Positions 15,964 to 24,871 of a stretch of 29,490 nt of DNA are shown here, one piece after another. The position numbers were made by a program, and so were the translations under genes. This DNA comes from a virus. Each line of letters begins with the position of its first letter. Position 1 is the stretch's first letter. Under the pieces are notes generated by a model. That model worked only from the letters and a program-made list of their open reading frames with translations, was not told where the DNA came from and made no database searches. The stretch lies in the IMG/VR virus record IMGVR_UViG_3300028388_004755, positions 1-29,490 of that record; one strand, written 5' to 3'.

Positions 15964-17733
15964 ATGAACACCACCGCACTCGAAAAACTGATGTTCACCG
16001 TTGGCATGAAAGACATGGTCAGCCCGCAGGTGAAAGGTATCAACCGAACCATGGCGGGCATGAAGCAAAACGCCCAGGCCGGTTTCGGTGCGGTGCGTGA
16101 TGGTGCCTTTGGGTTGGCCGGTTCAGTGTTCGCCATCAAAAGTTTCATGGCCCCGGTGTATGAGATGCAACGCGCCCTGGGTGAAGTTCGCAGCCTGGGT
16201 GTGGCCGACAGCGCGCTGCAGCAGCTGGAAAAAACCGCGCTGAATTTCTCGATGCAATACGGCGAAAGCGCCACGGACTTTGTGAAGTCGAGCTACGACA
16301 TCCAGAGCGCCATTGGCGGGCTGACTGACCGGGAACTGACTCAGTTCACGGAAGCCTCGAACGTGCTGGCTAAGGGCACCAAGGCCGATGCCGCTACCGT
16401 GACCAGCTACATGGGCACCATGTACGGCATCTTTAAGAACCAGGCCGATGCCATGGGCCGGGCGGAATGGGTAACGCAACTCACCGGCCAGACGGCCGCA
16501 GCCGTTCAAATGTTCAAAACCACCGGTTCGGAAATGTCGAGCGCCTTCACCTCGCTCGGTGCCAGTGCCACGTCCGCCGGTGTTTCCGCCAATGAACAGA
16601 TGGCCATTCTCGGCCAGCTGCAGGCCACCATGAGCGGCAGCGAAGCCGGGACCAAATACAGCGCCTTCCTGGCGTCTGCTGGCAAAGCCCAGCAGGAACT
16701 GGGGCTGCAATTCACCGACAGCCAAGGCCGGTTGCTGCCCATGGTGCAGATCCTCGAACAGCTGCAGGGCCGGTTCGGCAGTACCTTTGATGAAATGGAA
16801 AGCCTGCAGCTCAAAGAGGCGTTCGGCACCAAGGAAGCGGTCGACCTGATCAAGCTGCTGATGAACGACACAGGTGGCCTGGCCGAGAACATCGACAAGC
16901 TCGGCCGCATCAACGGCATGAAAAACGCCGAAGACATGGCCAAGGCGATGGTCGATCCCTGGGAACAGTTCACGGCAACCACCGAAGCGCTGCGCATCAA
17001 GTTTGGCGAAGCCTTACTGCCGACCGTGAATGATCTGCTTAGCACTCTCTCGGGTGGCCTGGGTACCGTCGCCAGTTGGACCGAGGAATTCCCCAACATC
17101 ACGCGCTGGGTTGGTCTGGCAACGCTGGGCATTCTAGGCCTGAGTGCGGCCACCAGTGTGATCACCATGCTGATGGGGTTTGGACGCCTGGCGATGGTTG
17201 CCTGGAGCGGCGTGATGTTGATCGGGCGCGGCATCATGCTCGCCGTCAGCGCCAGCATGTGGGTGATGCGCGGGGCTGTGATCGCGCTGAACTTCGCCAT
17301 GCGAGCCAACCCGATCGGCGTCGTTATCACGCTGCTGAGCGGCTTGGTGATGTGGATCGGCCACACCCTGGGTTGGTGGAGCAAGCTGTACACCGCTTTC
17401 GCCGACTCATCGATCGGCCAGGGCATCATGAGTTTTATCCGCACGCTGATCGGCGCCCTGGGCAAGGTCGCCGAATGGCTGGGCTTCGATTCCTTCAGTT
17501 TTGATGTGGGTTCAGCCGATGCGCCCGATGCGACGGCACCGTCGTGGGCCAACGTTGACGATCTGCCCACCCTGGAACACAACCAGGTGCGCACAGCCGC
17601 CAGTGGCAACCAGCTGAACGCGCAACAGCTGCGCAGCGCCGCCGGCACGCAATACGGCGACGTTCACATCAATGCCGAAGGCGGCATGCGCCCGGAAGAC
17701 ATGGAAGCCTGGGCGGCGCTGAACGGAGGCTGA
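15964..17733 (+). CDS. tail tape measure protein
   Basis: A 589-residue protein setting tail length, of the TP901-like tape measure family. The N-terminal half has VKGINRTMAGMKQNAQAG and the family core ALGEVRSLGVADSALQQLEKTA, with Gln/Ala-rich helices following. Several hydrophobic segments lie at about 379-405, 412-434 and 450-470, which probably insert in the host membrane at DNA ejection. The C-terminus carries VHINAEGGMRPEDMEAW, a typical end. It is short for a tape measure, implying a short tail of roughly 90 nm by the usual relation of about 1.5 angstrom per residue. It follows the chaperone pair directly. Confidence 0.9.
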   Translation: MNTTALEKLMFTVGMKDMVSPQVKGINRTMAGMKQNAQAGFGAVRDGAFGLAGSVFAIKSFMAPVYEMQRALGEVRSLGVADSALQQLEKTALNFSMQYGESATDFVKSSYDIQSAIGGLTDRELTQFTEASNVLAKGTKADAATVTSYMGTMYGIFKNQADAMGRAEWVTQLTGQTAAAVQMFKTTGSEMSSAFTSLGASATSAGVSANEQMAILGQLQATMSGSEAGTKYSAFLASAGKAQQELGLQFTDSQGRLLPMVQILEQLQGRFGSTFDEMESLQLKEAFGTKEAVDLIKLLMNDTGGLAENIDKLGRINGMKNAEDMAKAMVDPWEQFTATTEALRIKFGEALLPTVNDLLSTLSGGLGTVASWTEEFPNITRWVGLATLGILGLSAATSVITMLMGFGRLAMVAWSGVMLIGRGIMLAVSASMWVMRGAVIALNFAMRANPIGVVITLLSGLVMWIGHTLGWWSKLYTAFADSSIGQGIMSFIRTLIGALGKVAEWLGFDSFSFDVGSADAPDATAPSWANVDDLPTLEHNQVRTAASGNQLNAQQLRSAAGTQYGDVHINAEGGMRPEDMEAWAALNGG

Positions 17734-17737
17734 TGCG

Positions 17738-18058
17738 ATGACCACCTACACCGATTTAAAGATTACCGACAACGACCTGGAGCTGGACAGCGCCGGTATG
17801 CCGGTGTTCGTCCACGACCGGGAAGTGATCGCCCAGGACATTCGTCATGGCCTGCTGGATTCCAGTTTGCTGATCGACCTGATCGGTGAGCGCAACCGCG
17901 ACTACCGCAAGCTGATCTTTAAAAAAATCCGCATGCGCATCGAGGCCGACCCACGCATCAAACCCGGTAGCAGTCAGATCACCGAGACCGAACCCGGCCA
18001 GCTGGTGATCGTCGCTTCCTCTGAATTCGGACCCATCACCCTGGGAATCAGCCAATGA
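17738..18058 (+). CDS. baseplate wedge protein, W/gp25-like (DUF2590-type)
   Basis: A 106-residue protein between the tape measure and baseplate J genes. It contains VFVHDREVIAQDIRHGLLDSS and a basic stretch RKLIFKKIRMRIEADPRI, then strands ending GPITLGISQ. The order and the DIRHGLL / RIEADPRI pattern match the small wedge proteins related to P2 gpW and T4 gp25, which link sheath and baseplate. The stop overlaps the J start (ATGA). Confidence 0.78.
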   Translation: MTTYTDLKITDNDLELDSAGMPVFVHDREVIAQDIRHGLLDSSLLIDLIGERNRDYRKLIFKKIRMRIEADPRIKPGSSQITETEPGQLVIVASSEFGPITLGISQ

Positions 18059-19257
18059 GCCTGGACAACCTCACCCCCGAACAACAGGCGTTTGCCAATA
18101 GTATGCAGGCCGCCGGCATTCCCATCACCGAAGCCGAGTTGAAGGCGCGGTTTGAAGCCATGGCTGACGACGAAGGACTGGCGTTCAAAAACCCCGGTGA
18201 ACAATCGGCCTGGTGGCGCTGGCTAAAAGCCATTGCCGTGATCCCAGTTCAATGGCTGATTGAATACCTGATCACCCAGGTACTGCCCGCCCTGTTCGTA
18301 AAAACAGCGGGCGGCATCTATTTGGACATGCACGGCTGGAGTCGAGGCGTTATCCGCAAAGCTGCCACCAAGGCACAGGGCGTGATCCTGTTCAGCCGCG
18401 CCAGTACCGGTACCAGCCAGACGATTGCGGCGGGCACCGTCATTGAGACCGCGCCAATCAACGGCACCGTGTACAAAGTTAAGACGACAGCGCCGGGTGT
18501 TTTTTCAGCAGCCGACAGCCAGATTGCCATTCCCGTCGAAGCACTCGGCACCGGTGACGCTTACAACCTGGCGGCGAACTATTACGTCAAGCTGGCACAA
18601 CCGATCCCCGGCATCACCCAAATCACCAACAACGCCGATTGGCTGACCCGCCCTGGCTCTAATGTCGAAACCGATGACGACTACAGACTGCGGATCCGTG
18701 CACGCTTTTCATCGCTGGCCAGCTACCACGTTAACGCGGCTTACAAGTCGCTGGTCAGCGAGTTCAGTGGCATCGATATCGACCGCATTTTTGTTGATGA
18801 AACCAAAGCACCTCGCGGCCCTGGCAGTGCCGATGGGTTGATTCTGTTCGACGTGGGCACCGCGTCGCAGAGCATCATCGCTGACATCAACCGCTACATC
18901 GCAGACCAAGGCTTCCATGGCCTGGGCGACGACTTCCAGGTGAAACCCATGCCGGAAACCCAGCACGACCTGGTCGGCACCTTATGGGTTGGCCGTGGTA
19001 CCAGCGTAGCGACCCAGGCCGAGATTCTGTCCAACGTCGAACAGATGGTGCGCTGTGCCTTCCGCGAAAACGCCGCCTATACGCTGACCCAAACCTGGCC
19101 GACGAAACGATTCAGCTTTGGCGTGCTCACGGCTGAAATCTTGGATCGGCAAAGCGGCCTGCTGTCGATCGAATGGGGGCAAAGCGACATTCAAAACGGC
19201 TGGAATATTCCGCGCATTCAGTCGCTGACGTTGACCGTGCAAGAGGTGCCGTCCTGA
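18055..19257 (+). CDS. J: baseplate assembly protein J
   Basis: A 400-residue baseplate J protein, part of the wedge at the baseplate edge in contractile tails. Family features are LYLDMHGWSRG-like start of the core (YLDMHGWSRGVIRKAATKAQG), the TVIETAPINGTVYKVKTT strand pair, the conserved WLTRPGSNVETDDDYRLRIR motif, and the LVSEFSGIDIDRIFVDE region. P2 J is about 300 residues; this longer form fits HP1-like phages. It overlaps neighbours on both sides, consistent with coupled translation of the wedge genes. Confidence 0.92.
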   Translation: MSLDNLTPEQQAFANSMQAAGIPITEAELKARFEAMADDEGLAFKNPGEQSAWWRWLKAIAVIPVQWLIEYLITQVLPALFVKTAGGIYLDMHGWSRGVIRKAATKAQGVILFSRASTGTSQTIAAGTVIETAPINGTVYKVKTTAPGVFSAADSQIAIPVEALGTGDAYNLAANYYVKLAQPIPGITQITNNADWLTRPGSNVETDDDYRLRIRARFSSLASYHVNAAYKSLVSEFSGIDIDRIFVDETKAPRGPGSADGLILFDVGTASQSIIADINRYIADQGFHGLGDDFQVKPMPETQHDLVGTLWVGRGTSVATQAEILSNVEQMVRCAFRENAAYTLTQTWPTKRFSFGVLTAEILDRQSGLLSIEWGQSDIQNGWNIPRIQSLTLTVQEVPS

Positions 19258-19787
19258 TGGATTGGAAACCGATCAAACCTCCGTTTTGGCTGTCCGCCGG
19301 TGAGCTGCAGAAATACACCCGATTCCTGAATCGCTGGTACCAGCAAGTGAAAGCCTGGATTGCCTGGCCCATGGATCAGATCGAGGTCGACACCGCCAGC
19401 CTGGCCATCGTCGATCTGCTCGCCTGGCAACGGGACATCGAGCGCTTTGAAGGCGAACCGGAATGGCTCTACCGCAAGCGCGTGAAATTCGCCGAACAGA
19501 ACGTGCTCGATGCCGGATCGACCGCCGGACTGCACGCCATTTGGCAGCGCATGGGGTTGGGGCCGCTGGTCATTGAAGAACGCCTGGAAGACCGGGATTG
19601 GGACGTTATTCGCTTAACCATTACCGAGTTGACCCTGAGCCAATACCCCAAGCTGGTCGATGTGGTGCTGAAGTCTTACGCCATCACCTGCCGCCGTTAC
19701 GAGCTGACCAGCTTTGCAGTGACATCGGTAGCCGTGCGCCCCAACCATTTTTCCAACGAGTCGCAAAACCTGACTGCGAGGATCTGA
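19257..19787 (+). CDS. I: baseplate/tail protein I
   Basis: A 176-residue protein, the same length as P2 gpI, lying directly after J with TGATG overlap. The N-terminus MDWKPIKPPFWLSAGELQ leads to VDLLAWQRDIERFEGEPEWLY-type sequence, characteristic of the family (cut here at LAWQRDIERFEGEPEW), then RVKFAEQNVLDAGSTAGL. gpI joins the baseplate wedge to the tail fibre base. The upstream in-frame extension is a shadow of J. Confidence 0.85.
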   Translation: MDWKPIKPPFWLSAGELQKYTRFLNRWYQQVKAWIAWPMDQIEVDTASLAIVDLLAWQRDIERFEGEPEWLYRKRVKFAEQNVLDAGSTAGLHAIWQRMGLGPLVIEERLEDRDWDVIRLTITELTLSQYPKLVDVVLKSYAITCRRYELTSFAVTSVAVRPNHFSNESQNLTARI

Positions 19788-19788
19788 C

Positions 19789-21252
19789 ATGCCTGCCATT
19801 ACCCTGGCTGGAGAACAGTTAATGGCCGGCCTTCAAGCCGCCGGCCAACCCTTAATCATCGACCGGATGATTTTCGCCTACATCGATGGGCTAGACCCGA
19901 ACACGGCCGTCGATCGTTCAGAAACACGGCCAACAACCAATGAAGTGGCCGACATGGCGCTGACTCAGATTGGCGCAGTCGACAACGACACCGTGGTCTA
20001 TTCATGTGTGCTCGGCAGCGACGTGGGCACCTGGATGTTCAACTGGTTCGGCTTGTGGAGCAGCGAGCACGACACTCTGGTGGCCATCGCCTACGTGCCG
20101 GAACAAGAAAAACGCGCCACGGTCGGCATCGAACTGGGAAACGTGGTGACCAAAAATTTCGCCCTGGAATTCAACGCGGCGGCGGACCTGACTGGCATCA
20201 ACATCAACGCTGAAAGTTGGCAGATTGACTACACCGCCCGCTTGCGTTCGATGGATGAACACCTGCGCCAGGTCACGCAAACCACCTATGGCCGGTCGTT
20301 GTTTCAGGGCGATGCCTTCCTGCCAACTTTGGGAGGTGAAGGATGGGCGTTAACACCTGGCGAAGCGGTTCTGGCTGGTTTGCCCATTCACTCGGCCGAA
20401 GCTGTGCCCTTCTCTACTGGTTTGCTGCCCGCCAAGGTTTGGCTCGATGTGTATCAATCAGTCGACATGGCATCAATCACCAACACCTTCGAGGTGTGCG
20501 TTGGTGACGACCTGGTCGATTACACGGACGGCAACGTTCAGCACTTTTTAATTCCGATCGCTCAGATTGAAGACACCAACGAAGTGACCGATCTGCGCAG
20601 TGCCGTTGGCGAAAGCCTGGAAAGCTGGCACCCCGGCAACCTGAAGTATGCGACCAAGGTGCAGGCGGGTTTTCTGCGTATTGCGACCAACCAAGAAACG
20701 GTGACTGGCGACCTCGACAACGTGGCCGTCTCCCCGGCGGCGCTGAAACACCGCCTGGGCAACGTGCGCAATACCGACTACATCCCAGCCGGCACGCGCA
20801 TGTTATTTCAGCAGAGCAATGCGCCGACCGGTTGGGTTAAGTCGACCGATCATGACAACAAAGCGCTGCGTGTCGTTTCAGGCAGTGCAAATTCGGGCGG
20901 ATCCAATGGTTTTACCCAGGCTCTGAACTCATCCAAGAGCACATCTGAAAACGGTGGTCACAGCCATTCCATATCGGTGAATAACCACACCCTTAGTGGC
21001 AGCCAGATGCCTAACCATGCGCATACGCTGGGTGGTGTGCGCAGCAGTTCATCCGGTGGATCACGCAACAGCCTTACTGGGTCTGGTAGTAACCCATCAT
21101 CAGTTTCTGCGGGTAGCTCTTATGGCGTCCACTCTTCAGGCGGTGGGTCATCACACAGCCATGGAGCCAGTTCCAGCTCGGTGCCCAATCACGCCCACAC
21201 CTTCAACCTCGACGTGGCCTATGTCGATCTGATCATTGCGGTGAAAGAGTGA
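19789..21252 (+). CDS. tail fibre protein with HxH metal-binding tip
   Basis: A 487-residue fibre protein. The N-terminal 150 residues (ITLAGEQLMAGLQAAGQPL, VLGSDVGTWMFNWFGLWS) are of the type that attaches fibres to the baseplate in P2/HP1-like phages. Near residue 330 the distal part begins (IPAGTRMLFQQSNAPTGW), then a Ser/Gly-rich region of low complexity holds four HxH motifs: GHSHS, NHAHT, SHSHG and NHAHT. In T4 gp37 similar HxH motifs from three chains bind iron along the receptor-binding needle. The C-terminus LDVAYVDLIIAVKE is typical of fibre ends. It determines host range. Confidence 0.88.
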   Translation: MPAITLAGEQLMAGLQAAGQPLIIDRMIFAYIDGLDPNTAVDRSETRPTTNEVADMALTQIGAVDNDTVVYSCVLGSDVGTWMFNWFGLWSSEHDTLVAIAYVPEQEKRATVGIELGNVVTKNFALEFNAAADLTGININAESWQIDYTARLRSMDEHLRQVTQTTYGRSLFQGDAFLPTLGGEGWALTPGEAVLAGLPIHSAEAVPFSTGLLPAKVWLDVYQSVDMASITNTFEVCVGDDLVDYTDGNVQHFLIPIAQIEDTNEVTDLRSAVGESLESWHPGNLKYATKVQAGFLRIATNQETVTGDLDNVAVSPAALKHRLGNVRNTDYIPAGTRMLFQQSNAPTGWVKSTDHDNKALRVVSGSANSGGSNGFTQALNSSKSTSENGGHSHSISVNNHTLSGSQMPNHAHTLGGVRSSSSGGSRNSLTGSGSNPSSVSAGSSYGVHSSGGGSSHSHGASSSSVPNHAHTFNLDVAYVDLIIAVKE

Positions 21253-21548
21253 TGCCTAAGACACGCACCAAACCCAAACTGTGCCCAATGTTGCGCAAGC
21301 CCTGTATCGAAGACGATTGCATGTTTTGGGTACACATTCGTGGCACTCACCCGCAAACCGGCGAACCCGTCGATGAGTGTGACTGCGCCACGGTTTGGCA
21401 ACCCCTGTTGTTGATCGAAAACAGCCAACAGCAACGCGCCACTGCCGCCGCTGTTGAGAGTTTCCGTAATGAAATGGTGAAGGCCAACAACAACAGCCAG
21501 CAACTGCTGGCCCAGGCGTCCACCCAACCACTGACAAGGAGCAACTGA
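21252..21548 (+). CDS. cysteine-rich phage hypothetical protein
   Basis: A 98-residue protein following the fibre gene. The first half has several cysteines in a conserved-looking arrangement (KLCPMLRKPCIEDDCMFW, then DECDCATVW), which suggests a bound metal or iron-sulfur cluster, followed by LLIENSQQQRATAAAVESFRNEM, a long helix. Proteins of this layout occur near tail genes in other gammaproteobacterial phages, but no function is known to me. ATG 21252 was chosen over the GTG one codon before it; the former overlaps the fibre stop codon. Confidence 0.65.
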   Translation: MPKTRTKPKLCPMLRKPCIEDDCMFWVHIRGTHPQTGEPVDECDCATVWQPLLLIENSQQQRATAAAVESFRNEMVKANNNSQQLLAQASTQPLTRSN

Positions 21549-21835
21549 TGCGACTCACTTTTGTCCGCGACGACGATCATGGTCACCAGGTCATCATCAA
21601 TGGTGAATCCCGAGAGATTCCAGAAGTACCCGCTACGGTACCGGCCAACATCTACGCCGTTCAGGTTTACACGACTTACACCGAGGTTGAATTCATCAAC
21701 CTGACCAACAGCGTGACATCCGAACCCCCTGATTATGTTCAACAGCTGGTCGCAGCCTGGGAAGAAAACGAGCCGGTACCGGAACCAGAGCCGGAGCCGG
21801 AAGCGCCCGAAGAACCCAGCGAAACAGGCGAGTAG
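21548..21835 (+). CDS. hypothetical protein with Pro-Glu-rich tail
   Basis: A 95-residue protein with a folded first part (MRLTFVRDDDHGHQVIING, YAVQVYTTYTEVEFINL) and a C-terminal low-complexity tail of PE repeats (PVPEPEPEPEAPEEP). Its ATG overlaps the preceding stop. Position after the fibre suggests a fibre-assembly or virion accessory protein, but there is no direct evidence. Not recognised as a family. Confidence 0.55.
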   Translation: MRLTFVRDDDHGHQVIINGESREIPEVPATVPANIYAVQVYTTYTEVEFINLTNSVTSEPPDYVQQLVAAWEENEPVPEPEPEPEAPEEPSETGE

Positions 21836-21840
21836 CACGC

Positions 21841-22668
21841 ATGTGGCGCGACCTTTCTTTTGGCTTACCGGCGGCGGCTTTTGATCACTTGTTTAACAGC
21901 AGTCTGGTTGCCGCGTTGGCTGGTTCGACGCTGCCAGTTGCGCTGGCCGAGGCCAGTGAATTAGCCGCCGATGCTGAACAGGACGCCCAGCGCCGCAATG
22001 CGCTGTCGGCGTATGCGCAGCAGCTGCACTGCCTATCCTTCGACCCCTGGCAGCATGGCAATGGCGGCAACAAACGCAGCCTGGCGCGGCAGCTGTCGCC
22101 ATCGACGGCTCTGGCACAGCTGCAAATCGCACTGGAACACCAGGACTGGCAAGCCTGCCTGGTATTGGTGATCACCGGTGCCCAGCTGGAAGATTGGGTG
22201 CTGGCATTGCAGCAGGCCGAAACCGCCCTGGCGTTACCGGAAATTCAGCGCTGCAAACGTCATGCGATGGCCCTGGCCACACACGATACCGACAAGCTGT
22301 TTATTGCGGCGGCATCACCATTGGTCACCCAAACCCAAGCCAACCAGTGGCCAGCCTTGAGCGACCTGGCGGCAGTGCAACAGAACCTGGCTTACAGCGA
22401 GGCACTGGCGACCGACACCAACCCGGTGGTGCAGCTGGCCGATTTTAATGAGCGCCGCCAGCAACGCCTGGCCGACCTTCGCCAACGGTTAAACGAAGCC
22501 CAGACGCTGACTGGTGCCACGGTTCAGGTGCTGCACCTACAGGGTGAATTCCTGGCCGCTCAGCTGGCAGACAACCCGGTACCGGACAGCAATGCGCCCT
22601 GGACCTTGGTGGTGGCTTTGGGTGGAACAATGGACGCGGTGCAACCCATTCATGAGGCGCTGAGCTGA
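21841..22668 (+). CDS. hypothetical tail-region protein (275 aa)
   Basis: A 275-residue, largely helical protein rich in Ala, Gln and Leu (LAGSTLPVALAEASELAADA, LRQRLNEAQTLTGATVQVL) with a short beta-like end (APWTLVVALGG). No catalytic motif is seen. It sits between fibre-associated genes and baseplate-hub genes, overlapping the next start by TGATG, so a structural or baseplate-assembly role is likely. The family is not recognised with confidence; HP1-like phages have an unknown ORF in a similar place. Confidence 0.6.
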   Translation: MWRDLSFGLPAAAFDHLFNSSLVAALAGSTLPVALAEASELAADAEQDAQRRNALSAYAQQLHCLSFDPWQHGNGGNKRSLARQLSPSTALAQLQIALEHQDWQACLVLVITGAQLEDWVLALQQAETALALPEIQRCKRHAMALATHDTDKLFIAAASPLVTQTQANQWPALSDLAAVQQNLAYSEALATDTNPVVQLADFNERRQQRLADLRQRLNEAQTLTGATVQVLHLQGEFLAAQLADNPVPDSNAPWTLVVALGGTMDAVQPIHEALS

Positions 22669-23219
22669 TGATCCTGGAACACGACGACACCCTGTTCGAG
22701 TTGGATTTTTCCGAGCTGCTGGTCTCGCTGAAATTGTCGCTGTCGAACCAAAAGGTCGGCGGCAATACCAGCTCGACCGATTCGGTGAATACCGGCACCA
22801 AGCCAAAGCAACTGAGCATCGCCGGAGTACTGCCCTTTGCCAAAGTGGAACACCTGCGGCAGTTGATCCAGGTAGCCGAGGCCACTACCGCTAGCGGCGC
22901 ACGCCAGGTGTACAACATCACCGACGAAACCGCCGACGCGGCGGACATCCGCCAGGTGAAATTCGACGGCGATTTCAACGTGCGCAAGATGAAGGAATAC
23001 AACGCCTGGAACGTGACTTTTTCGCTGCACCAGGTGAACAGCATCGCCGAGGCGAACGAAGCTCGAGCATTCGATGCATCGGTGGCCGTGGGTGATTCCG
23101 CCGCTGGGCAATCGATCGTTGGTGATGACGCCTTCGAACAGGCCAACCAGCAACACGGAATGATCTACAACGTACTGAAGCGCGTCGACGCGGCACTGGC
23201 ACCTAATGAAAATTCCTAA
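22668..23219 (+). CDS. putative baseplate complex / tail terminator-like protein
   Basis: A 183-residue protein with beta-rich N-terminus (FELDFSELLVSLKLSLSNQK), a Ser/Thr/Gly loop, then KQLSIAGVLPFAKVEHLRQL and YNAWNVTFSLHQVNSIAE. The pattern of a small barrel with a long helix, and its position just before the hub gene, suggest a role like P2 gpU or a LysM-type tail initiator. The last 14 bp overlap the hub gene. The role is inferred from context. Confidence 0.6.
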   Translation: MILEHDDTLFELDFSELLVSLKLSLSNQKVGGNTSSTDSVNTGTKPKQLSIAGVLPFAKVEHLRQLIQVAEATTASGARQVYNITDETADAADIRQVKFDGDFNVRKMKEYNAWNVTFSLHQVNSIAEANEARAFDASVAVGDSAAGQSIVGDDAFEQANQQHGMIYNVLKRVDAALAPNENS

Positions 23220-23934
23220 GCAGCTGCACATCAACGGCGAGACCTGCGAGCTGATCAACGATCAGATCCGCCTCGATCTGTTTGCGCCGGGTCGGGCCTT
23301 AATCACGTTCAGCGGTGACCTACCTCAACCGGGCGCGTTGGTTGAGATCAACGCAGGCACCGATGACGGGCCGATGTGTCGCCTGTTTTATGGCTACGCC
23401 GAGGCGGTGACGGAGATCCGCGCCGGCGTTTACCAGGTACTGGCGCGTGAGCTGGCAGCCACCATGAACCGACGCCTGGCGCTGAACGTTCGGCACTGCA
23501 CCCCGGCGCAAGTGCTGTCTGCGATCAGCCTAGAGACCGGCCTGCAATTCGTACTGCCAAACCGGCCCTGGGTGAACGATATCAGCCCGCGTTTTCAACA
23601 CATCGGCGGCGGCTACATGGCGCTTGATCGTCTGCTGCAGGTTTGGAAGGTTCAGCGCGGCGTGTGGTTACAGCAAAGCGATGGCCAGGTGTTTGTCGGT
23701 GAGCTGGAACAGTCGCTGCCCGGATCCCGCAGCCTGTCGCTGCCCGCCAACCTGTTCAAATCCAACACCGTCACCGGTGGCACTTTGCCCCTGATTCCAC
23801 GCCTGCGCCCCGGTGTGCACATCGAGCACGGCGGGCAACGCTGGGTAATTACCCAAGTGGAAATCAGTGGCATCGAAATGCGGCTGCAATGGACCAACGA
23901 CACCTGGGTCGACCGACTAAAGGCGGTGATCTAA
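23206..23934 (+). CDS. baseplate hub protein (gpD-like)
   Basis: A 242-residue protein resembling the baseplate hub (P2 gpD / T4 gp27 type) by its position directly before the spike and its beta-rich pattern: DLFAPGRALITFSGDLPQPG, LFYGYAEAVTEIRAGVYQVL, then LQVWKVQRGVWLQQSDGQVF and ITQVEISGIEMRLQW. The hub trimer joins the tube to the spike. It is shorter than P2 D (387), as in HP1-like phages. It ends overlapping the spike start (TAATG). Confidence 0.72.
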   Translation: MKIPKQLHINGETCELINDQIRLDLFAPGRALITFSGDLPQPGALVEINAGTDDGPMCRLFYGYAEAVTEIRAGVYQVLARELAATMNRRLALNVRHCTPAQVLSAISLETGLQFVLPNRPWVNDISPRFQHIGGGYMALDRLLQVWKVQRGVWLQQSDGQVFVGELEQSLPGSRSLSLPANLFKSNTVTGGTLPLIPRLRPGVHIEHGGQRWVITQVEISGIEMRLQWTNDTWVDRLKAVI

Positions 23935-24860
23935 TGAGTGCGCTTCGCAAACAGATATTGCGCGAATTCCCAGAGCTGGCCGCTGGCTACCACTTACCGA
24001 TCGCGGCTGAAGTGCTGGCCATTCCCGACGCGCCAGCAAAAGGCGGCGTCAGCGATGGATTCCGGCCACGCCTGGCCGTCGATGTGGTGCTGCTCGATCA
24101 CGACTACCAACAGACCACCATCCGCCTCGATGCGGTTCCGGTGAGTGTTCAAGGCGGTGGCGATGAGCGCGGCTTTTTTGCACTGCCGCCGGCGGGCACC
24201 GTGGTAGAACTGGCCTGGTTGAACGGCAACCCGGAACGGCCGTTCGTGCGTTCCATCCTGGGCGATCGGCAAGCCCTGCCCTGGTTAAACAGCGCCGACA
24301 TGGCCTGGCAACAAGCCGAAGGCGTCAGCCAACGCGTCGACGCCGCCGGCAACTGGCAGCGAACCACCCACGCGGGCATCCACGACCAGGCGCACCAACT
24401 GACCCAGGACATCGATCAGGTGCTGCAGTCGATCGGAAACGAGATCCGCCGCGTGCGCGAACACTCCACGGAAGACATCGACGGCACCAAGCGCATCGAG
24501 GCCGGCGCCATTCATCAGTTGAGCCTGTCGGTACTGAACCTGCTGGCCATGGGTAGCATCAACCAGGCAACGGCCGAACACGCCACACGCAGCGCGGCTG
24601 GGGATATTCGGGACAAGGCGACCGGTCAGTTGCAGTTGATAGGCAGCAAGGTCGAACTGGGTAATGGCACCACCAACGTTTTGCAATTGCTCGCTGATCT
24701 GATCGGCGAATTAACCACAGCGCTGAACGCGATTTCGACCATGACGGTCGGATGTACGTCACCCGGAACACCAAGCACGCCGCCGATCAATGCGGCCAGC
24801 TTCGTCAGTGCTGCCACCAAACTGACCACACTCAAAACCACCCTCTCTACTCTGATCTAA
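23934..24860 (+). CDS. V: baseplate spike protein (gpV/gp5-like)
   Basis: A 308-residue spike protein. The N-terminal part is an OB-like domain (PRLAVDVVLLDHDYQQTTI, FFALPPAGTVVELAWLNGNP, ERPFVRSILGD). After it comes a repetitive region likely to form a trimeric beta prism (IHDQAHQLTQDIDQVLQSIG through SAAGDIRDKATGQLQLIGSK) and a C-terminal region ending TPPINAASF. This is the cell-puncturing tip of the tail. Unlike P2 gpV it has no HxH apex motif at its end; the C-terminal 60 residues are helical instead. ATG 23934 is the start that overlaps the hub stop. Confidence 0.82.
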   Translation: MSALRKQILREFPELAAGYHLPIAAEVLAIPDAPAKGGVSDGFRPRLAVDVVLLDHDYQQTTIRLDAVPVSVQGGGDERGFFALPPAGTVVELAWLNGNPERPFVRSILGDRQALPWLNSADMAWQQAEGVSQRVDAAGNWQRTTHAGIHDQAHQLTQDIDQVLQSIGNEIRRVREHSTEDIDGTKRIEAGAIHQLSLSVLNLLAMGSINQATAEHATRSAAGDIRDKATGQLQLIGSKVELGNGTTNVLQLLADLIGELTTALNAISTMTVGCTSPGTPSTPPINAASFVSAATKLTTLKTTLSTLI

Positions 24861-24871
24861 TCGGACCTGAC

